Shown here piece after piece: positions 1 through 9,065 of a stretch of DNA of 64,000 nucleotides (position 1 is its first letter; every line of letters starts with the position of its first letter). The stretch lies in NCBI RefSeq assembly GCF_000734965.1, contig NZ_JMTB01000039.1, positions 1 to 64,000 on the forward strand. The letters run 5' to 3'. The DNA is from Trabulsiella guamensis ATCC 49490 (GTDB taxonomy: Bacteria > Pseudomonadota > Gammaproteobacteria > Enterobacterales > Enterobacteriaceae). Made by a program: the position numbers and the translations under genes. The notes below the pieces were generated by a model, which saw only the letters and a program-made list of their open reading frames with translations, made no database searches and was not told the DNA's origin.

Positions 1-1
1 G

Positions 2-589
2 CTGCTACGTAATGTCGATTTCAGCGTTGCGCCTGGCGAAATCGTGACGTTGATGGGGGCTTCCGGCAGCGGGAAATCGTCGTTGTTCGCCTGGATGGTG
101 GGTGCGCTCCCTGCCGCGTTTCAGGCGCATGGCGAGCTGTGGCTGAATGATCGCCGCCGTGACACATTGCCGACGCAGGGGCGGGAAATCGGCATTTTGT
201 TTCAGGATGCGCTGTTGTTCGATCATTTCAGTGTCGGGCAAAATCTTCTGCTGGCGCTGCCTGCAATAATTAAAGGCACGCAGCGAAAAGCCTGTGTGGA
301 AGCGGCACTGGAACAGGCGGAACTCGCCGGGTTTTATCAGCGCGACCCGGCGACGCTCTCCGGCGGGCAACGGGCGCGTGTCAGTCTGTTGCGGGCCCTG
401 CTGGCGCAACCCGCCGCACTGCTGCTGGATGAACCCTTCAGTCGCCTTGATGTTTCCTTGCGCGAGAGCTTTCGCCAGTGGGTGTTTGCCGAACTGGCGC
501 GGCTGGCAATTCCGGTAGTGCTGGTGACGCATGATGTCGCCGACATTCCTGTGAACGGTCGCTGTATGTTGCTGGAAAACTGGCAATAA
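2..589 (+). CDS. ynjD: YnjD, ABC transporter ATPase (5' end cut by window)
   Basis: This is the ATP-binding subunit of an uncharacterised ABC importer; in E. coli it belongs to ynjBCD, upstream of ynjE. The reading frame is open from base 2, so the start lies outside the window. A Walker A motif (GASGSGKS) is followed by a Q-loop (ILFQDALLFDHFS), the LSGGQRARVSLLRAL signature, Walker B (ALLLDEPFSRLD) and the switch histidine (VTHDVAD), so the nucleotide-binding domain is complete after the first few residues. The short distance between Walker A and the signature fits the small YnjD ATPases. The substrate is unknown. ynjE follows after about 80 bases on the same strand. Confidence 0.9.
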   Translation: MLRNVDFSVAPGEIVTLMGASGSGKSSLFAWMVGALPAAFQAHGELWLNDRRRDTLPTQGREIGILFQDALLFDHFSVGQNLLLALPAIIKGTQRKACVEAALEQAELAGFYQRDPATLSGGQRARVSLLRALLAQPAALLLDEPFSRLDVSLRESFRQWVFAELARLAIPVVLVTHDVADIPVNGRCMLLENWQ

Positions 590-667
590 GCTGCGTTTGC
601 GCAACGTTTTTCTCATTCCGGGGTCGCAGAATGGCGCTTCAATTTATCCACAACGACGGGCATTTCG

Positions 668-1978
668 ATGAAACGTGTTTCTCAACTGACCGCGCTGGCC
701 CTGATTATCGGGCTTGCCTCTTCTTCCCCTTCCTTTGCCGCTGAAATGGCGACGTCTCTTACTTTCTCACAGCTTCAGCAACATCACGGCGTGGCGATCG
801 ATACACGCCCGAGCGCGTTCTATAATGGCTGGCCGCAGACGCTGAACGGGCCTCAGGGCCACGAACCTGCCGCGCGTAATCTCGCCGCACGCTGGCTTTC
901 CGCGATGAGCGACGAACAACTTCGTGACTGGGCGAAACAGCATCAGTTGCACGCTGACACTGCGCTGGCGCTGTACGGCAGTGATGAAGACGTTCACTCA
1001 GTCTTCGCGCGGCTGAAAAAAGCCGGATTTACTCAGATCAACACCCTCAGCGATGCGCTGAACGACCCGGCACGCCTGCAAAAATTGCCGCATTTTGAAC
1101 AGCTGGTGTACCCGCAGTGGCTGCATGATCTGCAGCAGGGAAAACCAGTGACAGCGGCACCGACGGGTGACTGGAAAGTGTTTGAAGCGGGCTGGGGCGC
1201 ACCGAAATATTTCCTGATAAGCCACATTCCGGGGGCGGGCTATATTGATACCAACGAAGTGGAAAGCGAACCGCTGTGGAATAAAGTCTCCGATGAGCAG
1301 CTAAAAGCGATGCTGGCGAAGCACGGCATTCGTCACGACACCACGGTGGTTCTCTACGGGCGCGATGTATATGCCGCCGCGCGCGTGGCGCAGATCATGC
1401 TTTATGCCGGGGTGAAAGATGTCCGTCTGCTGGACGGCGGCTGGAAAACCTGGTCTGACGCCAGCCTGCCGGTCGAGCGAGGCATGCCGTCAAAAGCGAC
1501 GCCAGCGCCGGATTTTGGCGCGCCGATTCCCGGTCAGCCACAATTAATGCTCAATATGGAACAGGCGCGCGCCTTGCTGCATCGTCAGGACGCCTCGCTG
1601 GTCAGCATTCGTTCATGGCCCGAGTTTACCGGGGTGACCAGCGGTTACAGCTATATCAAACCGAAAGGGGAAATCGCGGGCGCCCGCTGGGGCCATGCCG
1701 GAAGCGATTCGACCCACATGGAAGATTTCCATAACCCGGACGGCACCATGCGGTCCGCGGACGACATCGCTGCGATGTGGAAAAGCTGGAATATTCTCCC
1801 AGAACAACAGGTGGCTTTCTATTGCGGCACTGGCTGGCGTGCGTCGGAAACCTTCATGTATGCGCGGGCAATGGGCTGGCCGAAGGTGTCGGTGTACGAC
1901 GGCGGCTGGTATGAATGGAGCCAGAACCCGAAAAACCCGGTCGCTCGCGGTGAACGCGGGCCGGACAGCACTCTGTAA
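668..1978 (+). CDS. ynjE: YnjE, periplasmic thiosulfate sulfurtransferase
   Basis: A 436-residue sulfurtransferase built from several rhodanese domains. The N-terminus MKRVSQLTALALIIGLAS followed by SFAAE is a Sec signal peptide with an AxA-like cleavage site near residue 24, so the protein should act in the periplasm. Rhodanese-type blocks are visible (YGRDVYAAARVAQIMLYAG, then a GGW motif). The last domain carries the active-site loop CGTGWR, whose cysteine would carry the persulfide. E. coli YnjE also has three rhodanese modules with one catalytic cysteine. It is co-oriented with ynjD and may be co-transcribed with it. The physiological sulfur acceptor is not shown by the sequence. Confidence 0.93.
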   Translation: MKRVSQLTALALIIGLASSSPSFAAEMATSLTFSQLQQHHGVAIDTRPSAFYNGWPQTLNGPQGHEPAARNLAARWLSAMSDEQLRDWAKQHQLHADTALALYGSDEDVHSVFARLKKAGFTQINTLSDALNDPARLQKLPHFEQLVYPQWLHDLQQGKPVTAAPTGDWKVFEAGWGAPKYFLISHIPGAGYIDTNEVESEPLWNKVSDEQLKAMLAKHGIRHDTTVVLYGRDVYAAARVAQIMLYAGVKDVRLLDGGWKTWSDASLPVERGMPSKATPAPDFGAPIPGQPQLMLNMEQARALLHRQDASLVSIRSWPEFTGVTSGYSYIKPKGEIAGARWGHAGSDSTHMEDFHNPDGTMRSADDIAAMWKSWNILPEQQVAFYCGTGWRASETFMYARAMGWPKVSVYDGGWYEWSQNPKNPVARGERGPDSTL

Positions 1979-1987
1979 TCCACTGAT

Positions 1988-2010
1988 GCCCGGCGACGCG
2001 TCTGCCGGGC
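1988..2010. terminator. GC-rich hairpin between convergent ynjE and ynjF
   Basis: The arms GCCCGGC and GCCGGGC (1988-1994 and 2004-2010) form a hairpin in the gap between the two stop codons. There is no strong T-run. It could be a bidirectional terminator or a single REP-like unit; similar hairpins recur at 12646 and 29325. Confidence 0.55.
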
Positions 2011-2622
2011 TTATAACTGTTTCAGGGTCACATACCCGCTCCACACACGGGTCAGTGTCGTCAGCCAGCACAGGCCGCCAAAAATCCATGCCATCACCGG
2101 GAACCACACCGGGAACAGACAGCTCAGCATAAACAACGCGATCGTTTCGCTGCCCTCCGTTAAACCACCCAGATAATAAAATGACTTGTGCGCATAGCCC
2201 GGATTATCGATCTGATGTTTTGCCGCCAGTGTCGCGAACGCCAGAAAACTACTGCCAGTGCCGATAAACGCGAACAGCAGCCAGCTCCCAGCCAGCGCGT
2301 TTTGCGCCGGGTCGGCAAGAATAAAGCCAAATGGCACCAGAGCGTAGAACAGAAAATCGAGAGCGATATCAAGAAAGCCACCAGCGTCTGTCAGCCCACG
2401 CCGCCGCGCCAGCGCACCATCCAGCCCGTCACACAGGCGGTTCAGGATGATCACGCCCAATGCGGCCCAGTACCAGCCCAGCGCCAGAAACGGCAGCGCC
2501 AGCAAACCAATCGCAAAGCCGACGAGCGTGATACCGTCTGGCGTGACGCCGGGATTATCGAGCCGTGTCGCGAGCGTATTAAGCCACGGTTTCACACGCG
2601 GATGCAGGTGACGGTCAAGCAT
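2011..2622 (-). CDS. ynjF: YnjF, CDP-alcohol phosphatidyltransferase family membrane protein
   Basis: A 203-residue inner-membrane enzyme of the CDP-alcohol phosphatidyltransferase family. The motif D-G-x2-A-R-x8-G-x3-D-x3-D appears as DGLDGALARRRGLTDAGGFLDIALD around residues 65-90, flanked by hydrophobic segments. The frame extends 28 codons further upstream, but the start MLDRHLHPRVKPW matches the family N-terminus. This start lies inside the end of the upstream gene (8-base overlap), which implies translational coupling. The alcohol substrate is not known for YnjF. Confidence 0.92.
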   Translation of the reverse strand: MLDRHLHPRVKPWLNTLATRLDNPGVTPDGITLVGFAIGLLALPFLALGWYWAALGVIILNRLCDGLDGALARRRGLTDAGGFLDIALDFLFYALVPFGFILADPAQNALAGSWLLFAFIGTGSSFLAFATLAAKHQIDNPGYAHKSFYYLGGLTEGSETIALFMLSCLFPVWFPVMAWIFGGLCWLTTLTRVWSGYVTLKQL

Positions 2623-3181
2623 CAGATTTTCCCGGACGCTGACACAACCCCTGCGACGGGATCGCCAGCGCGGCATTAAAGCGCGCGGAGAGATTCTGAA
2701 ACGCAATCAGCGCCGTCATTTCGCTTATCGCTTCGGCACTGAAATACGCCGACAATTCTGCTTTCAGGGCTTCATCGACTTGTGGCGGCGTTGCGGTGAC
2801 CGCATCCGCATAGGCCAGCGCTACCCGCTCCTGCTGCGTAAACAGCGCCGAATCCCGCCAGTTGGCGACCGCCAGCACTTTGTCCATCGCGCCGCTGCGC
2901 TCCGCCAGCCGCAAGCTATTGGCATCAATGCAGAAATCGCAATGGCAAACCTGCGAAATACGAGTCATCAGCAGCGCCCGCAATTCCGGGACCAGTGGCG
3001 AACGGCGGCGCTCAAGAAAACCGACAAACAGCGCCACCAGCCAGAACAGCCGTGGCATACGTCCCCACCAGCGGGTGGGGTTCAGCACCGCGCCATAGTG
3101 TTTTTGTTGCATAGCAGCGATGGGTTTCAGACTGACGGGAAGCTGTTGCAGTGGTGCCACCCATGGCGAATCATTTTTCAC
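2615..3181 (-). CDS. Carboxymuconolactone decarboxylase/AhpD-like protein
   Basis: A protein of about 188 residues with the AhpD-like core: the CHCDFCIDANS block (around residues 76-86) is the CxxC plus downstream polar motif of carboxymuconolactone decarboxylase-like and alkylhydroperoxidase-like proteins. The helix LRLAERSGAMDKVLAVANWRDSALFTQQERVALAYADAVT is typical of the same fold. The GTG at 3179-3181 is preferred because AGGAG sits 7 bases upstream; a TTG two codons earlier is the alternative. The gene lies between ynjF and the nudG relic, where E. coli K-12 has no such gene, and overlaps ynjF by 8 bases. A redox role is a family inference; the substrate is unknown. Confidence 0.85.
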   Translation of the reverse strand: MKNDSPWVAPLQQLPVSLKPIAAMQQKHYGAVLNPTRWWGRMPRLFWLVALFVGFLERRRSPLVPELRALLMTRISQVCHCDFCIDANSLRLAERSGAMDKVLAVANWRDSALFTQQERVALAYADAVTATPPQVDEALKAELSAYFSAEAISEMTALIAFQNLSARFNAALAIPSQGLCQRPGKSDA

Positions 3182-3259
3182 CTGCAAACTCCTGGTGTGC
3201 TTTAGTCATCACAAAGGAAACGATAGTATGGCATCACCTTAACGAGAGTGTTGATTCAT

Positions 3260-3378
3260 ATGCTTAAAACGATTGATGTTGTCGCTGCAATCATTGGTTT
3301 ACCGGCGGTAAAGTCGAAGCCGGGGAAACACAGTCGGAAGCGTTTATGGCTTTACTCGCCGCCAGACCAGGGGATTAG
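3260..3378 (+). pseudogene. nudG: nudG relic with two internal deletions
   Basis: This 119-base stretch sits exactly where E. coli has nudG, between ynjF and ynjH. Frame 1 starts MLKTIDVVAAII, the Nudix N-terminus. The sequence then jumps, in another frame, to FTGGKVEAGETQSE (the start of the Nudix box), and then directly to EAFMALLAARPGD and a stop, matching the NudG C-terminus (FMALRAARPAD in my memory of K-12). The catalytic REXXEE part of the Nudix box is gone, so no CTP/5-hydroxy-CTP diphosphatase can be made. Its 3' end overlaps the 3' end of ynjH on the other strand, which may have protected these bases from loss. Confidence 0.85.
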
Positions 3379-3622
3379 TGCTGAGGGTCTTCTCATCGCG
3401 CTGACACTGCAGCATCACGCCCTCCGCTTTGATTACCGCCCCTTCAGAGTAATTTTGATCCTGATAGACGCAGCATTGCGCGCACGGCTGAGTACGTTGT
3501 CCGCCTGAACTGAATACCTCGGGTGGCACATTCACTTCCACATCCGGGCGGTAGCGCTCTTGCGCCTGCGCGCCTGACACAACAACTGCCAACAACGCGA
3601 TCATCACAATATGTTTCATCAT
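3344..3622 (-). CDS. ynjH: YnjH, small secreted DUF1496 protein
   Basis: A protein of about 92 residues with a Sec signal peptide (MMKHIVMIALLAVVVSGAQA) and a short mature part containing PCAQCCVYQDQNYSEGAV, a cysteine cluster typical of YnjH/DUF1496. The C-terminus LSTNPLVWRRVKP matches E. coli YnjH. The ATG at 3620-3622 has AGGA 6 bases upstream; the next codon (3617-3619) is also ATG. The gene is convergent with the nudG relic. The function is unknown. Confidence 0.88.
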   Translation of the reverse strand: MMKHIVMIALLAVVVSGAQAQERYRPDVEVNVPPEVFSSGGQRTQPCAQCCVYQDQNYSEGAVIKAEGVMLQCQRDEKTLSTNPLVWRRVKP

Positions 3623-3865
3623 TTCTCGTCCTGATAACACCTCATCACCGGATTATCGGCAGATATTCTGACTTCCTTAAATTTGACTCACCATCGCATT
3701 TAGTTATGACCTGCCGCAAATTATGAATTTTACCATCGGGCAGAATTTTCCTTGTCAGCCGCTGCGTTGCCAGTGGTATATTCGAAAATCGCTGTCCTGA
3801 TAATTATAAGTAAAGCAAATACAACACTACTAAACGATTCACAATCAAATGAGGTTTAACCGTCT

Positions 3866-5209
3866 ATGGAACAGATAGCATCTCTGGAGACTTTTCTCTC
3901 ACACGTTCAACAGCGCGACCCACAGCAACACGAGTTCGCGCAAGCGGTAAGAGAAGTGATGTCCACCCTTTGGCCTTTTCTTGAACAGAACCCGCGCTAT
4001 CGCCAGTTGTCATTGCTTGAGCGACTGGTAGAGCCGGAGCGCGTGATCCAGTTTCGCGTTGTCTGGGTTGATGACCGCAATCAGGTGCAGGTTAACCGTG
4101 CATGGCGCGTCCAGTTCAGCTCTGCTATCGGTCCGTTTAAAGGCGGCATGCGTTTTCATCCGTCAGTTAACCTCTCGATCCTGAAATTCCTCGGCTTTGA
4201 GCAAACCTTTAAGAACGCCCTTACCACACTGCCGATGGGCGGGGGGAAAGGCGGCAGCGATTTCGATCCGAAAGGCAAGAGCGAAGGTGAAATTATGCGT
4301 TTCTGCCAGGCCCTGATGACCGAACTGTATCGTCATCTGGGTGCGGATACCGACGTCCCGGCTGGTGACATCGGCGTTGGCGCGCGTGAAGTCGGCTTTA
4401 TGGCCGGAATGATGAAAAAATTGTCCAACAACACCGCCTGTGTGTTTACCGGCAAAGGATTGTCGTTCGGCGGCAGCCTGATCCGCCCGGAAGCAACGGG
4501 TTATGGACTGATCTACTTCACCAACGCCATGCTGAAACGCCACGGACTTGATCTGGAAGGGATGCGCGTCGCCGTCTCCGGCTCCGGTAACGTGGCGCAA
4601 TATGCCATCGAAAAAGCCATGGCTTTCGGCGCCCGCGTGGTGACCGCATCAGATTCCAGCGGCACGGTGGTGGATGAAGCCGGGTTTACTGAGGAAAAAC
4701 TGGCGCGCCTTTGCGAAATCAAAACCAGCCGCGATGGCCGGGTTGCGGATTATGCCCGTGAGTTTGGGCTGACCTATCTGGAAGGCAAACAGCCGTGGTC
4801 GGTGCCGGTAGATGTGGCTCTGCCGTGTGCGACGCAAAACGAACTGGATGTTGACGCCGCGCGACAGCTTATCGCCAACGGTGTGAAAGTGGTGGCGGAA
4901 GGCGCAAACATGCCAACGACCATCGCCGCAACCGATCTGTTCCTCGAAGCCGGTGTGCTCTTTGCGCCGGGTAAAGCGGCAAACGCGGGCGGCGTGGCGA
5001 CATCCGGACTGGAGATGGCGCAGAACGCCGCGCGAATGAGCTGGAAATCTGAGAAGGTCGACGCCCGTTTGCACCATATCATGCTGGATATTCATCAGGC
5101 CTGCGTGGAGTATGGCGGTGAAGGCAAGCAGACCCACTACGTGCGTGGCGCAAACATCGCCGGCTTTGTAAAAGTTGCCGACGCGATGCTGGCGCAGGGT
5201 GTGATTTAA
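3866..5209 (+). CDS. gdhA: NADP-specific glutamate dehydrogenase
   Basis: GdhA (447 residues) catalyses reductive amination of 2-oxoglutarate to glutamate with NADPH in the cytoplasm, the route used when ammonium is plentiful. Visible motifs are the substrate-binding block [31 protein letters not shown] with the catalytic lysine, [17 protein letters not shown], and the Rossmann GSGNVAQYA near residue 240. Length and sequence agree with the E. coli hexameric enzyme (447 residues). The ATG follows TGAGGTTTAACCGTCT. The stop codon overlaps the last codons of topB on the opposite strand by 4 bases. Confidence 0.97.
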   Translation: MEQIASLETFLSHVQQRDPQQHEFAQAVREVMSTLWPFLEQNPRYRQLSLLERLVEPERVIQFRVVWVDDRNQVQVNRAWRVQFSSAIGPFKGGMRFHPSVNLSILKFLGFEQTFKNALTTLPMGGGKGGSDFDPKGKSEGEIMRFCQALMTELYRHLGADTDVPAGDIGVGAREVGFMAGMMKKLSNNTACVFTGKGLSFGGSLIRPEATGYGLIYFTNAMLKRHGLDLEGMRVAVSGSGNVAQYAIEKAMAFGARVVTASDSSGTVVDEAGFTEEKLARLCEIKTSRDGRVADYAREFGLTYLEGKQPWSVPVDVALPCATQNELDVDAARQLIANGVKVVAEGANMPTTIAATDLFLEAGVLFAPGKAANAGGVATSGLEMAQNAARMSWKSEKVDARLHHIMLDIHQACVEYGGEGKQTHYVRGANIAGFVKVADAMLAQGVI

Positions 5210-7137
5210 GCGCTTTTTTGCCCGGCGGCACTACGCTTGCCGGGCTTCTTCGCAGGACCTTTTTTCTTTTCACCCCCCGGCGCCGCCAACCCCCTGAACT
5301 GACTGACACGCGTATTGCGTGCCATCTGGATCAGCTCATTGAGCGTGCCCACCAGCGGATGCATAAAATCCTGATAGCGACACTGCTTTTCGCTGATTTG
5401 CGTCAGCACCGACTCCCAGTGCGCGGTCATGTCCGGTCGCGAGGCCAGCTCCGGCAACGAGTGGATTAGTGCCCTGCCAGGATCGGTCGAATGGATATAG
5501 CGCCCTTTTTTGGTTAAGAACCCGCGCTTAAACAATAGTTCGATGATCCCGGCGCGGGTGGCTTCGGTGCCCAGACCGTCAGTTGCGCGAAGGATCTTTT
5601 TCAGTTCTTTGTCCTGCACAAAGCGGGCGATACCGGTCATGGCTGAGAGCAGCGTCGCGTCAGTGAAATGGCGCGGCGGCTGGGTCTGACGCTCCACCAC
5701 TTCCCCTTTCTCGCAAAGCAACTCATCGCCTTTCGCCACGACAGGTAACGGCGTACCGTCGTTTTCTTCGTCGCGCTCTTTCGCACCCAGCAACGTCCGC
5801 CAGCCCGCTTCGGCAAGAAAACGCGCTTTGGCGATAAACTTGCCGTTGGCGATATCGAGGTCAATCTGACATTTCCGGTACACCGCATCGGCGCAGAATT
5901 GCATCAGATACTGGCGTGCAATCAGGCCATAAACCCTGGCTTCGTTTTCGCTGAGACGGACCGCCGTACTACGGGCGGTAGGGATAATCGCATGGTGGGC
6001 ATCCACTTTTTTGTCGTCCCAGCAACGATTGCGGGTATCGGGATCGACTGCAGGTTGTGGCAGCAGTTCAGGCGCATGAACGCTAATCGCATTCATCACC
6101 GCCTGACGACCGGCAAAATGCTCTTCCGGCAGATAGCGGCAGTCGGAACGCGGGTAGGTAATCAGTTTGTGAGTTTCGTACAGCTTCTGGCAGATATCGA
6201 GCACGTTCTGTGCACTCAGGGCGAAGCGTTTTGCCGCTTCAATCTGCAGGGCGGAAAGTGAAAACGGCAGCGGCGCCGGTTCCGACTCGCGCTTGTCGTT
6301 ATACGCGGTGACTATCGCTGGTTGCCCGGAAATGCGCGCCACCACATGCTCCGCCAGCGGACGGTGCAGCAGGCGCCCTTCTTCATCCTGATACGGTTCG
6401 CAGGCTTCACTCGGCTGCCAGGTCGCGGTAAAGCGCTCGTCTTTGGGGGTGACGATATGCGCTTTCACTTCGAAAAAATCTTTGGCGACGAAATTTTCAA
6501 TTTCTTCATCACGCCGGACCACCAGCCCCAGCACCGGGGTCTGAACGCGCCCCACTGACAGCACGCCCTGATAACCCGCGTTGCGCCCGAGCAGCGTATA
6601 GGCACGTGTCATGTTGATGCCGTACAGCCAGTCAGCGCGGGCGCGGGCCAGCGCTGACACGCACAGTGGAATAAACTCGCTGTTGGCGCGCAGGCGAGAA
6701 ATCGCCCGCTCAACCGCCTGTGGGTTGAGATCGTTAATCAGGCAGCGCTGCACCTGCTGGCGCTTCTCCGCCGAAAGTTGCAGGTAATCCAGTACCTCAT
6801 CGACCAGCAACTGTCCTTCTCGATCCGGGTCACCCGCGTGGATGACTTCGGTGGCTTCGTGAAGGAATCGTTTGATGACATTAAGCTGTTTGGTGACCGA
6901 CGGGCGCGGCTGTAGCTGCCACTTTTCCGGAACGATCGGCAAATCCATCAGGTTCCAGCGAGCATAACGGCTGTCATAAACATCCGGTTGCGCCTGCTCC
7001 AGCAGGTGACCAATACACCAGGTGACCACCTGCCCGTTGCCGCACTCGATATAACCGTCCCCTTTACGGTGCGGCTTTGGCAGCACGTCCGCAATGGCAC
7101 GACCCAGACTCGGCTTTTCCGCGATGAACAGACGCAT
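5206..7137 (-). CDS. topB: DNA topoisomerase III
   Basis: TopB is a type IA topoisomerase that decatenates DNA and processes replication and recombination intermediates. The N-terminus [20 protein letters not shown] starts the Toprim domain, which continues through [19 protein letters not shown] (acidic metal ligands). The catalytic tyrosine is in [16 protein letters not shown] near residue 328. At 643 residues it is about ten shorter than the K-12 protein, and its basic tail ends [20 protein letters not shown]. It starts 4 bases after the selD stop, so it is the last gene of a ydjA-selD-topB operon. Confidence 0.97.
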   Translation of the reverse strand: MRLFIAEKPSLGRAIADVLPKPHRKGDGYIECGNGQVVTWCIGHLLEQAQPDVYDSRYARWNLMDLPIVPEKWQLQPRPSVTKQLNVIKRFLHEATEVIHAGDPDREGQLLVDEVLDYLQLSAEKRQQVQRCLINDLNPQAVERAISRLRANSEFIPLCVSALARARADWLYGINMTRAYTLLGRNAGYQGVLSVGRVQTPVLGLVVRRDEEIENFVAKDFFEVKAHIVTPKDERFTATWQPSEACEPYQDEEGRLLHRPLAEHVVARISGQPAIVTAYNDKRESEPAPLPFSLSALQIEAAKRFALSAQNVLDICQKLYETHKLITYPRSDCRYLPEEHFAGRQAVMNAISVHAPELLPQPAVDPDTRNRCWDDKKVDAHHAIIPTARSTAVRLSENEARVYGLIARQYLMQFCADAVYRKCQIDLDIANGKFIAKARFLAEAGWRTLLGAKERDEENDGTPLPVVAKGDELLCEKGEVVERQTQPPRHFTDATLLSAMTGIARFVQDKELKKILRATDGLGTEATRAGIIELLFKRGFLTKKGRYIHSTDPGRALIHSLPELASRPDMTAHWESVLTQISEKQCRYQDFMHPLVGTLNELIQMARNTRVSQFRGLAAPGGEKKKGPAKKPGKRSAAGQKSA

Positions 7138-7141
7138 CGAC

Positions 7142-8185
7142 TTAACGGATCTCGATCATCGGCCGACCGCCGCGCGCCGTGATAAGCTCACCGATTTCGG
7201 TCAGCGTCACACCGAATTGCGCCGCTGCGGCTTTTGTTTCAGCTTCCGCTTCAGGCAGTACCGCCAGCAGCAGACCACCAGAGGTTTGCGGATCGCACAA
7301 CAGCGAACGCCACTCGTCCGGCATTTCGCCCATCAGATGACCGTAGCTGGCAAAGTTTCGCCCGGTGCCGCCCGGAACCGCACCTTTGGCGATGTACTCT
7401 TCCACGCCCGGCAGTTTCGGCACATCGGCAAAACGAATTTGCGCCTGTACTCCTGCCCCCTGGCACATTTCGCTGAGATGGCCCAGCAGACCAAAACCGG
7501 TGACATCGGTCATCGCTTTCACACCATCGATGTTGGCAAACGCTGCGCCGGCAAGGTTCATCTGGCACATTACTTCCGTCGCCAGCCCCTGATGCTCTGG
7601 CTTGAGGAGTGATTTTTTCTCAGCAGTAGTCAGGACGCCGATGCCCAGCGGTTTGGTGAGAAACAGCTTACAACCCGCCTGTGCGGTGCTGTTTTTCTTC
7701 ACCCGCTCAGTTGGGACAATCCCGGTGACGGCGAGACCAAAAATTGGTTCCGGCGCGTCAATGGAGTGGCCGCCCGCCAGCGCAATACCCGCCTGCTGAC
7801 AGGCAAAACGCCCGCCCTCAATCACTTCGCGGGCGATCTCCGGCGACAGCTTCTCAACGGGCCAGCCCAGAATGGCTATCGCCATGATCGGCTTACCGCC
7901 CATCGCAAAAATATCGCTGATGGCGTTAGTGGCCGCGATGCGACCAAAATCGAACGGATTATCGACAATCGGCATGAAGAAATCGGTGGTACTAATCACT
8001 GACGTGCCGTTCCCCAGATCGTAGACCGCCGCGTCGTCGCGGGTCTCGTTACCGACAAGCAGGTTCGGGTCGATAAACTTCGCCTGTTCACTATGCAGAA
8101 TGGTTTCCAGCACTTTGGGGGAAATTTTACAACCGCAACCGGCTCCGTGGCTGTATTGCGTTAAACGAATGGCTTGCTCGCTCAT
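7142..8185 (-). CDS. selD: Selenide, water dikinase (selenophosphate synthetase)
   Basis: SelD makes selenophosphate from selenide and ATP, the selenium donor for selenocysteine-tRNA and 2-selenouridine. The glycine-rich start [12 protein letters not shown] carries cysteine at position 17 rather than selenocysteine, followed by Lys20, as in E. coli. ATP/Mg-binding blocks follow ([38 protein letters not shown]). The second ATG was chosen because AGGAG is 6 bases upstream of it; the first ATG abuts the Shine-Dalgarno sequence. This gives 347 residues, the family length. It sits between ydjA and topB on the same strand. Confidence 0.97.
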   Translation of the reverse strand: MSEQAIRLTQYSHGAGCGCKISPKVLETILHSEQAKFIDPNLLVGNETRDDAAVYDLGNGTSVISTTDFFMPIVDNPFDFGRIAATNAISDIFAMGGKPIMAIAILGWPVEKLSPEIAREVIEGGRFACQQAGIALAGGHSIDAPEPIFGLAVTGIVPTERVKKNSTAQAGCKLFLTKPLGIGVLTTAEKKSLLKPEHQGLATEVMCQMNLAGAAFANIDGVKAMTDVTGFGLLGHLSEMCQGAGVQAQIRFADVPKLPGVEEYIAKGAVPGGTGRNFASYGHLMGEMPDEWRSLLCDPQTSGGLLLAVLPEAEAETKAAAAQFGVTLTEIGELITARGGRPMIEIR

Positions 8186-8348
8186 GGACATCTCCTGTCA
8201 TTGCAATCCGGCTATGGTACCGCTCAACGCGTGGCGTGATAAGTGCTGCTGTCTGATTTCGCGCACTGTTGCTCATTAAGCGCGCATTATGGGTGGAAAA
8301 AATGAAGGGATCGGCCCGGTAACACGATGCGCACCGGGCGGGTAAACA

Positions 8349-8900
8349 TCAGAAACGAACCACGAACGGTGACGTGTCGGGCACCGATACTGTGGTAGAG
8401 GCTTTCAGTTGCGGGGTGCCCAGGTAGAGGAAACCGACGATTTTATCCTCCGCGCGACAGTGAAAACCGTCGCGAACCAGCGGATTGTCGGTCAGCGCGC
8501 CACTGCGCCAGATGCCGTTAAACCCCTGAGCGACGGCCGCCATCTGCATTGCCATCACCGCACAGCCGGCAGACATCTCCTGCTCCCATTGCGGCACCTT
8601 GTGGTGCTGCTGGCATTTCGCCACAACGGCGATAATCAGCGGCGCGCGAAACGGCGCATTGCGCGCTTTATCGACCGCTTTTTCATCTTCTCCGGCCTGA
8701 ATTGCGCCGTTAGCCAGCAACTGGCTGAAACGCTCGCGACCGTCGCCTTCAATAATGAAGAACTGCCAGGGCTGTAACGTTCCGTGATCCGGCGCGCGCA
8801 TACCTGCGCGAAGAATATTTTCCAGTTGCTCACCTGCCGGTGCAGGCTCTGTCAGGCGAGAAGCGCTGCGACGGTTTACCAGTAGTTCAAGTGCATCCAT
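8349..8900 (-). CDS. ydjA: YdjA, small FMN-dependent nitroreductase-family protein
   Basis: A 183-residue nitroreductase-fold flavoprotein. It begins [16 protein letters not shown], with the FMN-phosphate-binding RRS motif, followed by [16 protein letters not shown] and a late glycine-rich segment [12 protein letters not shown]. The start has AGGAG 8 bases upstream; ten further in-frame codons upstream are not used. It is the first gene of the ydjA-selD-topB operon and diverges from sppA. The natural substrate is unknown. About 160 bases separate it from selD and contain a GC-rich hairpin-like stretch near 8322-8342. Confidence 0.93.
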   Translation of the reverse strand: MDALELLVNRRSASRLTEPAPAGEQLENILRAGMRAPDHGTLQPWQFFIIEGDGRERFSQLLANGAIQAGEDEKAVDKARNAPFRAPLIIAVVAKCQQHHKVPQWEQEMSAGCAVMAMQMAAVAQGFNGIWRSGALTDNPLVRDGFHCRAEDKIVGFLYLGTPQLKASTTVSVPDTSPFVVRF

Positions 8901-9065
8901 TTGGCGTGCTCCTGTGGGATAATATTTCACAAAATTAACATGGTTAGCGATTTAGTTACAGAGCGGGAACCGATTCCTGCTGACAACCGACGGCGGTAAC
9001 TTTAGGATACCCGTACGTTACGCCTGAAGTAGCGCACTCTTTATCTGTCTGGTCAGGGAGAATAC

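Noticed and set aside
7142..8185. A selenocysteine codon in selD.
   Set aside because: Position 17 is an ordinary cysteine codon; no in-frame TGA is present.
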